Shown piece after piece: positions 13,531 through 24,294 of a DNA stretch of 64,000 nucleotides. The notes below the pieces were generated by a model. That model ran no database searches. It was not told the origin of the DNA and saw nothing but the letters and a program-made list of their open reading frames with translations. The position numbers were made by a program, and so were the translations under genes. Within the stretch, counting starts at the first letter, position 1, and each line of letters starts with the position of its first letter. Origin of the DNA: Ottelia alismoides (Eukaryota; Streptophyta; Magnoliopsida; Alismatales; Hydrocharitaceae); assembly GCA_037367405.1 (NCBI GenBank), contig JAZKJV010007242.1:558001-622000 (forward strand). The letters are read 5' to 3'.

Positions 13531-14026
13531 CACGGTTCGATTTGCCATTAGCTATCCCAAACTAGATCTCTTATTTCAAATGGCAAGCTGTTCCTGGCGG
13601 ACAAAGTCAGAACGTTGGGGGGCTTCAATCCTGACTCGCACATATATCAAAATCCGAGCATCTCGGCATACAAAATTCATCTTTTTGGACCCTCTGAATT
13701 GAGATGTTAGATAGGGATAGATCGATCGTACCTAGTCAATTTTCTTATCTTCTCTTTTGTCTATCGATCGTTCTTTTGAGACTTTTGCTCCTTGATCAAA
13801 AAAAGGGATTGGATCTCTCATAACCATCCTATTTCTTTCTCATTTTCTACGATTGAATTATCAATATTCTTTAGAAATCTTTCATTCACTTATTTAAAAT
13901 ACTCATGCTATGGGCATCAACTCCCTTCCTTTGGCAAGAGGAAGGCATTGTCGAGCTTGATGTCTGCAAACGGGAGGGGAAAGGAGAGCATAGACTGATC
14001 GGCCTTTTGGGAGATATGCAATTCTC
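13531..14026. other. Unassigned DNA between plastid fragments
   Basis: Possibly organellar. A frame at 13905-14000 reads into the atpB piece without resembling it. No gene is recognised. Confidence 0.3.
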
Positions 14027-14027
14027 G

Positions 14028-14269
14028 ATGGCAAGAGCACGAAAAATTGACCGTTTCTTATCACAATCCTTCTTTGTAGCAGAAGTATTTACGGGCTCTC
14101 TGGGGAAATGGTCTCACGAAAACAATTAGGGGATTTCAACTGATCCTTTCCGGAGACATTAGGACCGTCTTCCCGAGCAGGCCTTTTATTTGATGGGTAA
14201 CATCGATGAAGCTACCACGAAAGCTATGAACTTAAGAACTTAGAAGTGGAGAGCAAATTGAAGAAATGA
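14028..14269 (+). pseudogene. atpB: Plastid atpB 3' fragment (NUPT)
   Basis: The translation gives [20 protein letters not shown], then after indels IRGFQ, LPEQAFYLMGNIDEA and a LKK terminus, the C-terminus of the CF1 ATP-synthase beta subunit. A frame break near 14115 and further small indels show decay. The stop at 14267-14269 overlaps the atpE start exactly as in plastid genomes. Confidence 0.9.
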
Positions 14270-14330
14270 CCTTAAATCTTTGTGTACTGACACCTAATCG
14301 AATTGTTGGAATTCAGAAGTAAATGAAACA
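14266..14330 (+). pseudogene. atpE: Plastid atpE 5' fragment (NUPT)
   Basis: Starting at the ATG that overlaps the atpB stop, the frame reads MTLNLCVLTPNRIV, the N-terminus of the CF1 epsilon subunit, and then loses frame. It is cut at about 14330, where rrn23 sequence in the other orientation begins. Confidence 0.88.
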
Positions 14331-14332
14331 AC

Positions 14333-15163
14333 GCATTTTGGGGAGAACCAGCTAGCTCTGGGTTTGAGTGGCATTTCACCCCTAACCACAACTCGTCTGC
14401 TGATTCTTCAACATCAGTCAGTTCAGACCTCCACTTAGTTTCACCCATGCTTCATCCTGGTCATGGATATCACCCAGGTTCGGGTCCCTAAGCATGGACA
14501 ACCGCCCTATGAAGACTCGCTTTCACTACGGCTCCGGTGAGTTCCCTTAACCAAGCCACTGTCTATGAGTCGCTGGCTCATTCTTCAACAGGCACACGGT
14601 CGGAGATCACATTCTCCTCCCACTACTTGGGAGCTCACGGTTTCATGTTCTATTTCACTCCCCAATGGGGGTTCTTTTCACCTTTCCCTCATGGTACTAC
14701 TTCACTATCGGTCACCCAGGAGTATTTAGCCTTGCAACGGTGGTCCTTGCCGATTCACATAGGATTCCACGTGCTCCATGCTACTCGGGCCAGAGCTTAA
14801 ACTAGTGATGCTTTCGGCTACTGGACTCTCACCATCTAGGGTGCAGTATCCACCGCTTCTCCTAGTAGCACGACGCTTGTATTGTTCTCCCACAACCTCA
14901 TTTTCACGGTTTAGGCTGCTCCATTTAGCTCGCCGCTACTACGGGAATCACTTTTGCTTTCTTTTCCTCTGGCTACTAAGATGTTTCAGTTTGCCAGGTT
15001 GTCTCTTGCCTGCCCATGGATCCAAGAGCAGTTGAAAGGTGACCTATTCGGGAATCTCCGGATCTATACTTATTTTCAACTCCCCAAAGGCATTTCGTCG
15101 CTTACTACATCCTTCCTCGTCTCTGGGTACCTAGGTATCCACCGTAAGCCTTTCCTCATTTGA
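14333..15163 (-). rRNA. rrn23: Partial plastid 23S rRNA, 5' third (pseudogene copy)
   Basis: Classic conserved 23S segments are present as reverse complement: GGGGAGAACCAGCTAGC at 14339, the GGTCACCCAGGAGTATT segment at 14711, and the 5' start AAAGGCTTACGGTGGATACC near 15138-15157. The copy covers about 830 nt from the gene start, out of a normal length near 2.8 kb. It is cut at 14333 at the junction with atpE. It is a transferred fragment and not expected to function in ribosomes. Confidence 0.9.
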
Positions 15164-15321
15164 ACCTCTCCATTTAATAAGGCTATGCCATTCTAAGGTG
15201 CTGCTACATGGAATGATCTTATCAACATCCATGAATGATAAATTATAGATCGAACTGTCGAATCGGAAAAATTGGGTGCTATCATTAGTCATAGTATCGG
15301 CTAAGTTCGCGGGGCTGGAGC

Positions 15322-15352
15322 TGGTGATAAGCGGACTCAAACCGCTGACATC
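15322..15352 (-). pseudogene. trnA-UGC: Plastid trnA-UGC 3' exon (damaged)
   Basis: The reverse complement reads GATGTCAGCGGTTTGAGTCC followed by GCTTATCACCA. This is the second exon of plastid tRNA-Ala with at least two substitutions, including one in the T-loop. It lies just upstream of rrn23, as in the plastid inverted repeat. Confidence 0.8.
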
Positions 15353-16100
15353 TGCACAGGGGAAACCACCGCCTCTCAGGCCTCCTCGACTGATTCTACC
15401 ATAGAGGCCAACGATAGACAATAACTCCCCCCCGAACACAACTTCAACTTTCATCGTACCGTGCTCTCCAAAGAGCAACTCTCTCAAAATATCAAAAGGT
15501 ACTGAGTTGGAATCCCATTCTAGGATTGGATTCTTGCGGTTCCGGAGGATCCAGCTATAGGAGTACCAGGAATAGAGAGTTCTCCCCCTTTTTCCACCCG
15601 ACTCTTTGGTTTTAAGAATGCTGGTTTTAGGAATGAGTGATTGCCCTTCTCGACCCCTTACTGTCCAACGGAGAGCGGACAGCTAATGCCTTCCACTTAT
15701 GGAAATTGAATAGGGTCTATGGTCGGTCCGCGACCCATGGATGCCGAAGGCATCCTTGGGGTGATCTCGTAGTTCCTACGGGGTGGAGATGACAGGTCAG
15801 TCCATGGATTTTCTTTCCCTTTTGCAACATTTCCCTCAAGGGTTGAAGGGAGATAGTGCATCAAGCTGGTTCGCAAGGGCCAACTTGATCCTCTTCCCCA
15901 GGGATCCCAGATGCCGGAGCCTCAGAACTTGTCGAAGCCAATAGCAAAGGTAGGATCCTCGTCTCTGTCTGGTACTTTTGACAGGGCCCTTCATACGCTT
16001 TTGGCATATGTTCTTGGTTTTGCCTGATCTCGAGAGGTCCACTATGGAACTTTCTCTTCTCAATCTCCCCCTCACTTAGCGAAGACATCAATTGCTTCTT
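15353..16100 (-). other. Plastid trnA intron and adjacent inverted-repeat sequence (NUPT)
   Basis: Sequence continues from the trnA 3' exon in the same plastid order. It includes the intron-like block at 15490-15600 and further inverted-repeat-like DNA to about 16090. The exact right-hand junction is uncertain. LTR sequence is clear again from about 16177. Confidence 0.6.
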
Positions 16101-16616
16101 CTCCTACAAGTAAAGAATAGAACATGCTGAACAAAATCTTCTTCATGTAAAACGTGCTCAATTGAGATCGAAAAAATCGTACGCATTATTTTTGTGTGAA
16201 ATAAATTTTGTATTTTTATCTACAGTTTCATGTACAAAGTTTATTGATTTGAGGTATTAATAATAAAAATCAAAATGGGTGCCAAAACCGACTGATTGGA
16301 GAAATAACATTAGGGTTTTTATTGTATTTATTGACCAGTATCTCTCCCTACTTTATTCCTTGTTGTCCCGATCATCATGATGCCTAGGTATCGAGGTTTA
16401 GGGTCATTCAATACTTATAGTATGCCATTCCTTTTTCTTTTCTTTTCGTTTCTTTTCTTTATTCTTTTATTTTGACTTTAAGTGCAATATTTTATACAAT
16501 AATTACAGAGTAAATACTAGATGTAATTTTATGCAAAATAATGATATTTAAATGCATTTACCTATGGTTTAAAGGCTAAAATGAAAGAATAAAGGTGGTG
16601 AAATGGAGATTCGTCA

Positions 16617-16835
16617 ACTGCATCTATCTTTGACGACCCCCTTTATCTAGCATTTTCGCCATGGACATCCCTAAGATAAAAAAAATCTCTATGATATTCC
16701 CTGAACTCTCTACGCTGAAGTCCTTGAGTATGAGGCGTATTAGTTTCGAGAAACATCATCGAGCATCTTTTCATGCACATGTTGATCCTCATCGTGATGT
16801 TTCTTTTGCTCTTGTTCATTGTGATATATGTGTGA
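16617..16835 (+). pseudogene. Degenerate copia GAG-preintegrase / integrase start
   Basis: From 16661 the frame reads PKIKKISMIFPELSTLKSLS, then FEKHHRASF and FALVHCDIC. This matches the copia preintegrase-to-integrase junction, in which a cysteine-histidine-rich block is followed by a SPFELVHSDVW-like segment. Zinc-binding cysteines are lost (for example MRRIS where CE-C is expected). It continues the relic that ended at 7232, so the old LTR was inserted into this element. It is cut at 16836 by an LTR start. Confidence 0.6.
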
Positions 16836-16901
16836 TGAATCTCCATTTCATCACCTTTATTCTTTTATTTTGGCCTTGAATCCCAAGCTAAATGCATGGA
16901 T
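16836..16901 (+). repeat. 66-bp LTR 5'-end fragment
   Basis: TGATGAATCTCCATTTCATC, then ACCTTTATTCT and TTTTGGCC, match the reverse complement of the end of the intact element's LTR (21690-21746). A second LTR start begins at 16902, so this is probably a truncated LTR interrupted by another. Confidence 0.6.
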
Positions 16902-17760
16902 TGATGAATCCCCATTCATCACTCTTTATTCTTTTATTTTAGCTAGACATCTTGGTAAAATACCATGTAAATATTTGTAAATAGAATAAATTGTCAACTT
17001 GCACGCTTCATGTAAATAGCCATAATTAGCATGTTTTTTGTAGAAAAATAAAGGAATAAAGAAATAAAGAAAAAGAGGGAAATATTTAGAATAAATATTG
17101 AGTGACCTGAACCCAAGAGAGGGCCAATCATTGGCCTGATCGCAAAATAAAACAAGTAGAGAGAGATAAGGCTTCTCACCATTGTACATATTTTTCCTTC
17201 ATATATATATACTATTTTCATAAAATGAATATAGTTATGTGTTTCTCATAACTTGTATATATTTCTAAAAATAAAATAAAAATGAGAAAAATAAAATAAA
17301 AACAAAAATAATTTCTCTCTCTCTCTCTCACCCTTGTATATACCATGTATATATGTACATGTACATATTTATTCTACCCTTGTAAATACATAATAAAAAT
17401 TAAATAAAAATTATTTTATATCCCATATTTTATGTTGTAAATAAATAAAATATAAAATGGGGATAATTGTGGGAAAAAATAAAAATAAAAATAAAAATAC
17501 CCAAGTATTTTTACCTATATATAATAATATACTATGTATATACACTAATTTATTTTTCAAAAAAATAAATAAATATCACTAAAAAATAATTTGAAAAATA
17601 ATAAACATTTTTCATGTTGAAAATATTTCTAAATAAAATCATTTACTATTTTAAAATGAATTTACAAATAATTTATGAATGAATTAATCTGATTGGTCCA
17701 CGAGGGATGTTGACCCCCGGTCAATTCCCTCCCTGGACCACTCTGCTTCGCGGACCTCGT
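16902..17760 (+). mobile_element. 5' part of a plus-strand Athila-like LTR, interrupted by the young element
   Basis: It begins TGATGAATCCCCATTCATCA and shows the same AT-rich profile and ATTGGTCCACG block (17692) as the other LTRs. At 17756-17760 it carries CTCGT, the left copy of the young element's target duplication. It resumes at 37134. Confidence 0.7.
17756..17760. repeat. Target-site duplication, left copy (CTCGT)
   Basis: Identical to 37134-37138; flanks the TG...CA ends of the 19.4-kb element. Confidence 0.95.
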
Positions 17761-20700
17761 TGATAAGCACACGTCATCGTAGGTCTAAAGAGTCTGTCTC
17801 ACACAAGGCGGAGACAACCGATGTCGATGCGGCGACCCACAATGAAGTGCATTTAATCAACAATTAACCCACAATCAAAGAATAAAACAATCGAGCTCAA
17901 AGGAAGTGTGAATTAATCTTTATTTACTCTACCATAAAATGTATAGGGAACAAGCATGTAGAGGTCGAACCACAGAGAGCAATACAAAAATGCATGCGCC
18001 TATATGTGCATATCAGTCATCCTTGTGTGAAGTGGGTTTTTTTTGTTTTTATTTTTATTTATTTATTTTTTATTTTTGGTTAATTAAAGATATATAATCT
18101 TTTTATTTTATTTATAGTTATTATATTATATATATACATGGATAACGGCAATATAATTAGATAATAATATATATATTTAGATATATATATATATATCTAT
18201 ATATACATAAAGTGGTACTATAGTATCTACAAAAATACTTAAAATAATCACAAATTAAGGGGAAAAGTCTTTTTGGGTTTTTCATTATTTTTTTAATGTT
18301 TTTATGATTTTTGGGGATTTTTCAAGGTGTTTTTGGTATTTTAAAATGCTGAAGTAAGGAAAAAACAGTGGAAAAAGTGCTGGCTGTAAGTAAAATTGGA
18401 TTTAAAAATAGCAACCAGTAACCAAAATTTTTCACACTATTTTTCAAATAAAAGGAATAAAATAAGGAACACACAGAATCTGAGTTTGTATTTTTTAGAG
18501 TTTTCCTTGTTTTTATATATTTTTTTGAAGTTTTTGAGTCTTTTTGACTTTTTAGGGTTTTTTCTTTTGAGATTTTTAATGGTTTTTGGACTGACACTAA
18601 AAAATGGTAAAACACGCAAAATATAATTTTTCTGGAATTTTTCAAAACGTTTTTATAATTTTTATGGGTTTTCTAATGCAAACAGCGAAATAAATGCATG
18701 TTTTTGATTTTTAATAAATGTGAAAATGCAAGAAAAATGCAATGTGAAAATATGGCGTGCAAGTACAAGTTACCAGGAGCTTAAGCCGATTTTTGTGGAA
18801 TTTTTGGCATTAATATGGCGCACAAAATAAATAGACAAAGCATTCAAAAATTAAATGGCCTGGCAGGGGTATTTTTGCAAATAAAATAAACTCCAGGGGC
18901 ATCAGTGCAAAAATACATACTGAAATAAACATTTATTTTAATTTTTAGAACTATTCTACAATATACAAAAACCGCCAGGGCATACATGCAAAATTTCACG
19001 CGCCTCACGTGGGACTGCACGTGAGGCGCTGAGGGACCAAAATGTAGATTCAAGAAAGTCAGTGGTCCTACTGCAAAATACACATTTTATTTACAACGTG
19101 CTATATATTTTACGGGATTAAAAATTAAATACAAAAATGGCAGGGGCTAGATGTGCAAATTACCCCCAAAAGGCGCTTCATCCGACGGCTGATCTTCGTT
19201 CACTTGACACGTGGCGCCTCCACGTGCGCCGATGACGCTTCGTCGATGGGCGATGGAGATTAGATCTCGCGTGAGATCTGACGGTCGCTGCTTCGCTCCA
19301 TCGGACGGCTGTGATCAAAACTGGGGCCTTCATCTCCATCCAACGGCGGAGAGCTGGCATGGAAGAACAGGGAAGAAGCCTCGCCGGGGCGAGCTTCCTC
19401 CGCTCGGATCTTGCTCTCCGGCCGGTCTTCTTCGCTCCTGAAGGTCCACAAAGCTTCCTGGCAGGGTTCTCTGACTGCTGGAGGTGTTGGATCGGTCGGA
19501 GGTACCCCGGAGCGCCACCACGAGCTCGGTGAAGAAATGGGGCTCCAGGTACCTCCGCCCGCTTGAAACTCGACTCCTGGTGCTTTATTGCGCACCTAAC
19601 CTGCACAGAAAGAAAGAGGGGCTCGAGAGCGTCTCCCTCGACCCGGGGTTTGGGGTAGACGAACGGGGAAAGGTGGAGGGCGGCGAGGTCCGGCGAAGCG
19701 GAGGAGGAAGAACCTCGATTCGCAGAGCTGGGCGAGCTCTGGTTGATCTGAAGCGTGGGTACGTGGAGAATACGTAGGGGAAGCAGATGAGGTGAAGCGA
19801 GGGTCGGATAGCGTGCTGATCAGGGTAGAGAGGCTCGCCGGAGCTAAACTCCGGCGAACTTCGATCTTGGGCTAATCGAGCACCTGAGGCTCTACTGATT
19901 ACTCTAAAAGCTAACTTACAAAGTAAAGACTAAAACTACGCTAAGAACGAGAAGAAATCAGCTCTTATACCTGGTTTGCGACCAGGGAGCAGGACCTCCG
20001 GCGACGCGGCGGCCGTGGGCGCTCCTTCGACTCCTCCGACCGTCTGAAGCTTCCAGGAGGAGCCTCCTGTCACAAGGAACCTCGAAGGACTGGAATAGAT
20101 GGTGGAAAACGACTGAAAGGGAGGCCAAACTGGGGGAGGAGGTCGGGAGGTTTATTTATAAACAGGGTTTGCGCCCTTATTGGCCGGCGAATCTTGGTGA
20201 ATCTGGGCTTTGTACAAGGAAGCATGGGGTGCGGCGTGATTCGTGGATGTACCAGGAACAATTTCCATGAAGGGTCTTATCACTCTCGAGCTACACAATT
20301 GGCGTGAAAAATCGGGGAAAAGGGGCTTCTCGTGACTTGTCAGAGGGGCGGTCCTTGGGTCTGAAGAGTTGACCCGAGGTCAACTCTGGGCGGCTTGCGA
20401 TTGGTCCACGGAGGCCGCTAGAAGACAAAACAGGCTGGAGGAATAAAGAATGAATTATTTAAGTTAATAAATGATTTTATTATTTTTCGAGTATAAAATA
20501 AAAAATCTTTATTGTTGTATGTAGTATTTTAATATGATTTTTATTTATTTTTATGAATTATTTTATTACAGTTTTATTATAATAATGTATATATGTATGT
20601 ATTTACATGTATTTTTGTGTATTTTATTTTTAACTTGTTTATTTTATTTTATTGTTTTATTTTCTTATTTTATAAATTTACAACTTATTTTTGTGAGTAT

Positions 20701-21746
20701 AAATAATAATTTTTTATTTTATTTTTAAGAGTTTATTTACATTTTTAAATAAATGTGTATATGTATAGGTAAGTATACTTATAGGTATTTTACCTATATA
20801 AAATATATTTAATGTATTTTATTTATTTATTTATTTATTTGTTTTAGATTTGTATTTTTAATAACTAATATGTAATCTGAACATTTATAAAAGAATAAAA
20901 ATACTTAAAGAATGTTCCCCTTTTTATTTATGTACATGCTTCACATAGGTATTTTGCCTATATCTTATATAGGCTTATTTTATTTCTCAATTTCCTTTTG
21001 GTTTTCTTTTAGTTTTAATATGTACAATTATTATATACATTATTCATAAGATTCTAAAAATATAATTTTGTAAGAATAACAAATATTGAATAAAATGAAT
21101 ATTTTAATCAGGTACTATGTACAAGGAGGTCCAAAAACCTAACTTCCACAGATGGACTCCAAAAAAACATGAAACCAATTTTATAAAATAGTTCATGGAA
21201 TGCTATATACAATTAAAGGTGAGTTTGGGTGATTTGGAGTTTTTATTTGCAAGATATGGGTCTATGAAGTTGAGATTTTTGCTTTTTATTCTGGGTATAA
21301 AATGTACACTGAGTATTATTTTTGTGCAAACTCAATTTTGTATTTTTATTTATATTATTATCTACAATTTTTATGAACAAAATTTCTTTATTTGATGAAT
21401 AAATAATTATGTAAAAATAGGTGTCAAAAATGCAATAATGGAAGAATAAATAAATGAGGTATTTATTGTATTTTGGCCCTTATCTCCCCCTACTTTATTC
21501 CTTGTCGACCAATTCCATGCTGACCTTGGTCTCGGGGCTAGGGTCATAAAATATTTGCAATATTTTATTCCTTTTTCTTTTCTTCCCTTTATTCTATAAT
21601 TTTGGCATTAAAAACCTTATTTTATGTATAATTAATACAATAAATAATAGATGCTAATATGAACAAATTAATGCTATTTACATGCATTTGCTGGGGATTT
21701 TGAGGCCAAAATGATAGAATAAAGGTGATGAAATGGAGATTCATCA
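17761..21746 (-). repeat. 3' LTR of the young Athila-like element
   Basis: The 3986-bp LTR begins TGATAAGC and ends GATTCATCA as written on the plus strand. It pairs with 33256-37133 almost base for base. U3 is AT-rich (about 20450-21746). The TATA box is on the minus strand at 20153-20160. A GC-rich transcribed part (about 19170-20150) and an AT-rich downstream part follow. Short ORFs in the GC-rich block are not thought to be genes. It keeps a 95-bp stretch (20620-20714) missing from the other LTR. Confidence 0.95.
20153..20160 (-). promoter_or_regulatory. LTR TATA box (TATAAATA)
   Basis: The minus strand reads GTTTATAAATAAACC. A CCAAT motif lies about 17-25 bp upstream (plus-strand ATTGG near 20176) and another near 20400. 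The GC-rich DNA that follows is a plausible transcript start region. The same arrangement is in the other LTR at 35644-35651. Confidence 0.6.
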
Positions 21747-21781
21747 CCCCCCTATACTTGCCTTTGCTAGTCCCTAGCAAA
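21747..21781 (-). promoter_or_regulatory. Polypurine tract with adjoining hairpin, next to the 3' LTR
   Basis: On the minus strand AAGTATAGGGGGG (21747-21758) directly abuts the LTR TGATGAAT, the position of the plus-strand primer. Just upstream, TTTGCTAG / CTAGCAAA (21763-21770 and 21774-21781) forms an 8-bp hairpin with a 3-nt loop. Confidence 0.8.
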
Positions 21782-24068
21782 CACTTATGCAATAAGTACA
21801 AAAAGAATAAAGAAAAGAAAAAGGAAAATGAAAGGAAGATAGAGTGAAGAGGGGTGCTTTCAGTGCAATGCATGTCTTTACAAAATTCGAGATTGGAGCT
21901 CCTGTCAGACCCTGGGTGTGGATGTGTGTGGAACCTGATCGGGAACCAGCTCTAAAATACAACAGCCTTTGATAGTCACGGAACTTTGTTCAACCCACCT
22001 CAATAGCCTGGTCAGAACTAGCCTACACCATACACAAACCCTTATGACTCTGAAACTGACTTGTACAGTGTAAGTGATAGTGGCTCTCCTCAACTGAAAT
22101 GACAAAGAGACTAGCTTCTCCAGCATGACAACCCAATGATTCCCTAATCCAGCCCTCTACCGTCAAGGAGCGGGGTATTCCCTTCTAAGTTCAAGTGCAA
22201 CCGGCTCAAGAAGAGGAGGAAGAAGTATAGACTTTTGGGAGCTCAACCAGTGTAGCTAAGTCTCCCGCTGCAAGCTTCATGAGATGTGACATGGATACCA
22301 TAAGCTTTTGCTTTATTGGACTATATATACTCCGGTGGGGTTATTAAATTTTCAATCCGACCCACCACTTTTTTGGAGTTCTCTTTTTTTTTTTTCAATT
22401 GCATCTGTACAACATATCTACATGGTGCAGCATATATACAAGAAATTGTCCTCTTGAGCTAGTAGACTATCCCTCTTTTGAAGCTTTATTGCAACCCACA
22501 CTCTCCCGTCATTCGGTTTCATTGAAACAGGACCAGGTTGGGGCGCACTTCCCTCCCTAGACGAGGACGAATGTTTCCACCCGTGTGCGTCTCAGACTGG
22601 CAAATCCAACCTCCTCACCACTCCAACTGAGTTGAGCCAAGTGAAAGGTGCAGGTGTCCAAGTTAGGTCACGGCCGATAAGAGTCATGTGTGTGTTTCGA
22701 AAAGTTCTAGTTAGTCCACTAAGGTGACTTGAACCCAGCCCTGCTTTCTCAAAGAATTAAGTCTGACTAGACCTGAAGTACCTTAAACCTAGTTCCCATA
22801 AGGTTCCAGTGCAGTTAGGTGCGGTAGGGTCCAACCAAGCTCCAATTCGAGACTTTATTAGACTGATTCAGTCATCAAGCTCACTCAAAAAGAATATGCA
22901 TGGTATGCTTATGCTATGCACAATGAATGATGCAAATTTTCACAGAAGATTTAAAAAGAATCAAAGAATATTTTTACACAAAGAATTTTTGCAAATAAAA
23001 TAAGAGCTTGACACATATAAAAAGTATATACCATTATTTACACGGGCGTACTGCTTTATTTACAAAATGTATGAATTTATACAGACTTTACATGGAATAG
23101 TTTATTTAGGTTGTTGAGATAGAATTTTATGTACTTTATTTCTTATTTACAGGTATTTGTAATAGTGATCTTATCCTTCAGTTCTAGTTTTGAAAATAGT
23201 TTTGCAAACTATAGTACACGATAATTTTTGCAATCATTTACACACATTTGAAAATTATTTTTGCAAAGAATTTTCACACTATATGTACATTTTTCACAAT
23301 AATTTTGACAAACATTTTTCAAAACATTTGCACACAGGTCTTTCAAATCCTTTCTTTCACACAAAGAAAAATTTTTGCCATAAAAACAATTTTCACACAG
23401 TTTGAAATCATTTCACATCAGATCTTTCAAAACTGGTCACACTATTTTTCAAATCATACTGTATAGGTATCTGATTTATTAGTCAGTATATACAAAAGAA
23501 GAGAAACTGTATTTTATGTACAATATGGTTTTGGTTCTTATAGGCTTTATTTGAACTTATTCCTTATTTACAAATGAGAGATTTTTGTGCAGACTCCTCA
23601 GACTTATTCGAGGATCAGTTTCACAAGAATTTTGAGAACTATAGTCCAAAATAATTTTGCAATATTTACACGCATTTGAAATTGATTTTTGCAAAGGTTT
23701 TACACAACATAGATAGATTTTTCAAAACAATTTGACACTCAATTTTCACAACCATTTGCACACTAGTTTGCATACATTTTAATTTCACTCAAAGAAAATA
23801 ATTTTTTCACACCAAACTGATTTTTCAAAGGTTGAATACTTGTACACACTAATTTCAAACTATTTTCACAAGATTTTTCAAAAAGAACTTTTTGCACAAA
23901 ACATTTTTCTGACTTAATAATCAGTACAATTACAAAGAGTCTGAGGAACTCACAATCATCTTTCATTATTATAAAGCTACTTTTTATGTTCTATTTTATA
24001 TCAAGGTGATATTTTATTTTTCAGTATGAGTTATGGCTTATAGTATATACATGGTATATACGACCCCC
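21782..24068 (-). other. Non-coding 3' region of the young element (no env ORF)
   Basis: About 2.3 kb without a credible ORF. The part at 22140-22860 is recognisably similar, in reverse complement, to 57840-58850 of the second element; the best block surrounds CTAGGGAGGGAAGTGC (22542-22557 here as reverse complement, 58156-58171 there). The part at 23105-23960 is a diverged tandem duplication. The shared non-coding blocks suggest cis-acting RNA function. Confidence 0.6.
23105..23960. repeat. Diverged tandem duplication, unit about 430 bp
   Basis: Two units (about 23105-23530 and 23531-23960) share an ordered set of words: ATTTTATGTAC, CTTATTTACA, AACTATAGT, TTTTTGCAA, ACA-ACATTTGAAA, TTTTGCAAAG, TTTTTCAAA and TTAGTCAGTA / TAATCAGTA. 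Each is rich in TTTTCACA and TTTGCAAA words. It is not found in the second element. Confidence 0.6.
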
Positions 24069-24139
24069 CTATACTTAGCTTGAGCTATGTCCTCATAGAT
24101 CGAAAGGAAAAGCAAAGACATAACTCGTACTGAGTATAG
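24069..24139 (-). other. Stem-loop H4 (long) plus G6 tract
   Basis: About 23 nt at each end pair with a few mismatches around a 26-nt loop. On the minus strand the 3' arm ends GCTAAGTATAG and runs into GGGGG (24064-24069). It is matched by 57513-57584 in the second element, including the shared word GAGGACATAGC. Confidence 0.75.
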
Positions 24140-24196
24140 ACAGATCTAAAGAATGTAAATAAATGGAATGAAGGAATGAGAAGTTGACCATCCCCC

Positions 24197-24228
24197 CTAT
24201 ACTTAGGATCAAGTAATCCTAAGTATAG
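24197..24228 (-). other. Stem-loop H3 (perfect 13-bp stem) plus G6 tract
   Basis: CTATACTTAGGAT and ATCCTAAGTATAG are exact reverse complements around a 6-nt loop. On the minus strand the stem is followed by a G run (24192-24197). Confidence 0.85.
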
Positions 24229-24294
24229 CAGACCGTACAAAAAGCAGGGAGGGTCAAGGTGGGAATGAACAGATCGTACTCAGATTGTCTCCCC

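Larger units (their letters stand above)
7233..16616 (-). mobile_element. Old solo LTR related to the Athila-like LTR (split by foreign DNA)
   Basis: Two segments, 7233-10763 and 16177-16616, align in order with the left LTR of the intact element (17761-21746). They share the TGATAAGC start, the long AT-rich part, the central GC-richer block, the GATTGGTCCACG block near 10033, a block near 10670-10760, and the end GAAATGGAGATTCGTCA at 16600-16616. The 5-bp flanks are ACTGT (7228-7232) and ACTGC (16617-16621), a target duplication with one change. The copia relic continues on both sides. No internal Ty3 sequence remains, so it is probably a solo LTR. It is much more diverged than the young element. 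Confidence 0.7.

Noticed and set aside
14537..15163. Plus-strand ORFs across the 23S rRNA fragment
   Set aside because: The DNA is an antisense copy of plastid rRNA, so the frames have no meaning.
18322..18645. 107-codon Lys-rich ORF in the LTR (and its copy at 33777-34136)
   Set aside because: AT-rich low-complexity frame without homology, broken differently in the two LTRs.
19178..19606. ORFs in the GC-rich part of both LTRs (also 34669-35247, 35429-35761)
   Set aside because: Several overlapping frames on both strands are equally open because of composition. No family motif is present, and they lie in LTR leader sequence.
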